From Acidaminococcus intestini DSM 21505 (GTDB lineage Bacteria; Bacillota; Negativicutes; Acidaminococcales; Acidaminococcaceae): DNA of 48,309 nt. Location of the stretch: contig NZ_AULA01000018.1 in the NCBI RefSeq assembly GCF_000425045.1, positions 1 through 48,309 of the forward strand, written 5' to 3'. A program made the translations under genes and the position numbers. The notes beneath the pieces are model-generated. The model worked only from the letters and a program-made list of their open reading frames with translations. It made no database searches and had not been told where the DNA came from. Below are positions 47,993 through 48,309 of this stretch, one piece after another (position 1 is the stretch's first letter; every line of letters begins with the position of its first letter).

Positions 47993-48309
47993 TGTACCCC
48001 AAAAACTGGACGCATATAAATTAGTTAAATGGCATTAGTGGATGTTTCCCGATATATTTCGGGAGGCATCCATTTTGTTTTTTTCTGAATCCTTTCCTTG
48101 TTGAAATAATGAATGTATTCTTTCACTGCTTTAGCAAATACCTTGAACGAGGTGTATTCTTTTTCGCTTCCGTAATACATTTCATTTTTCATCCGACCAA
48201 AAAAGGTCTCCATAATACTGTTGTCATAGCAGTTGCCCTTACGCGACATTGACTGTATAATTCCATGCTTTTTCAATTCACTTCTGTAATATTCATGCTG
48301 ATACTGCCA
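47993..48309 (-). mobile_element. End of an IS3-family insertion sequence (partial)
   Basis: TGTACCCCAAAAACTGGAC at 47993-48011 is an IS3-like terminal repeat (cf. TGTACCCC.AAAAGT.GGAC types), followed by the transposase 3' end. The rest lies beyond the window. Confidence 0.75.
48025..48309 (-). CDS. IS3-family transposase (orfB type), C-terminal part
   Basis: The frame continues to the window edge and reads WQYQHEYYRSELKKHGIIQSM into SRKGNCYDNSIMETFFGRMKNEM, the last part of the DDE integrase core with its catalytic Glu, and 'YIHYFNKERIQKKTKWMPPEIY'. It matches IS150/IS3-type OrfB. Incomplete at the 5' end because the window stops. Confidence 0.9.
   Translation of the reverse strand, partial: WQYQHEYYRSELKKHGIIQSMSRKGNCYDNSIMETFFGRMKNEMYYGSEKEYTSFKVFAKAVKEYIHYFNKERIQKKTKWMPPEIYRETSTNAI

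Noticed and set aside
1-48309. tRNA, rRNA or CRISPR arrays
   Set aside because: I looked for cloverleaf arms, CCA-like ends and evenly spaced identical repeats and saw none.

Overview
The window is mostly one prophage of a low-to-mid GC Firmicute-type bacterium. A Negativicutes host such as Megasphaera is my best guess from the general look of codon use and gene content, but nothing in the window proves it. The phage has an HK97-type head (ClpP-like protease, HK97 capsid, P27-family small terminase) and a PBSX-like contractile tail (sheath, tube, XkdN/O-type chaperones, XkdP/Q/R/S/T/U-type baseplate). Almost all phage genes lie on the minus strand, so the phage reads from right (early) to left (late).

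Layout from right to left. At 38.2-39.3 kb are a sigma-like late regulator and small early genes. At 28.3-38.2 kb is the replication module: DUF2800 and DUF2815 proteins, family A DNA polymerase, Rha-type regulator, small proteins, P4/D5-type primase-helicase, VRR-NUC nuclease, SNF2 helicase and DUF1492 protein. At 20.4-28.2 kb is the packaging region: HNH nuclease, HTH protein, ParB-methylase, an amidoligase, an amidoligase-like paralogue, a gamma-glutamylcyclotransferase-DUF4314 fusion, TerS and TerL. The head genes span 13.5-19.5 kb and the tail and baseplate genes 0-12.8 kb. No integrase, CI-type repressor, holin or endolysin cassette is recognisable inside the window, so that part lies to the left or is lost.

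The phage core is interrupted several times. TerL carries a 337-residue intein in its ATP-binding loop, with Gln rather than Cys/Ser/Ala as first residue. The portal gene is split by a 2460-bp group II intron whose removal restores the frame. Two plus-strand cargo genes sit against the phage direction: a Fic protein between the tail chaperone and tape measure genes, with its own promoter and five operator-like repeats, and a leucine-carboxyl-methyltransferase-like enzyme between TerL and portal, with a promoter inside nested palindromes. The two amidoligase-type genes share a duplicated promoter-like block. The tail chaperone pair carries a textbook A AAA AAC -1 frameshift site.

To the right of the phage, at 39.6-42.6 kb, an AT-rich three-gene operon matches an ABC-three-component (ABC-3C) conflict system: a zinc-binding C-terminal-domain protein, a small middle component and a DUF2326-type ABC ATPase. 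It is closed by a strong terminator. Beyond it is chromosome: a comF gene with a damaged 3' end, a flavin reductase, recD2, a divergent HxlR regulator/NAD(P)-binding protein pair, and the end of an IS3-family element cut by the window edge.
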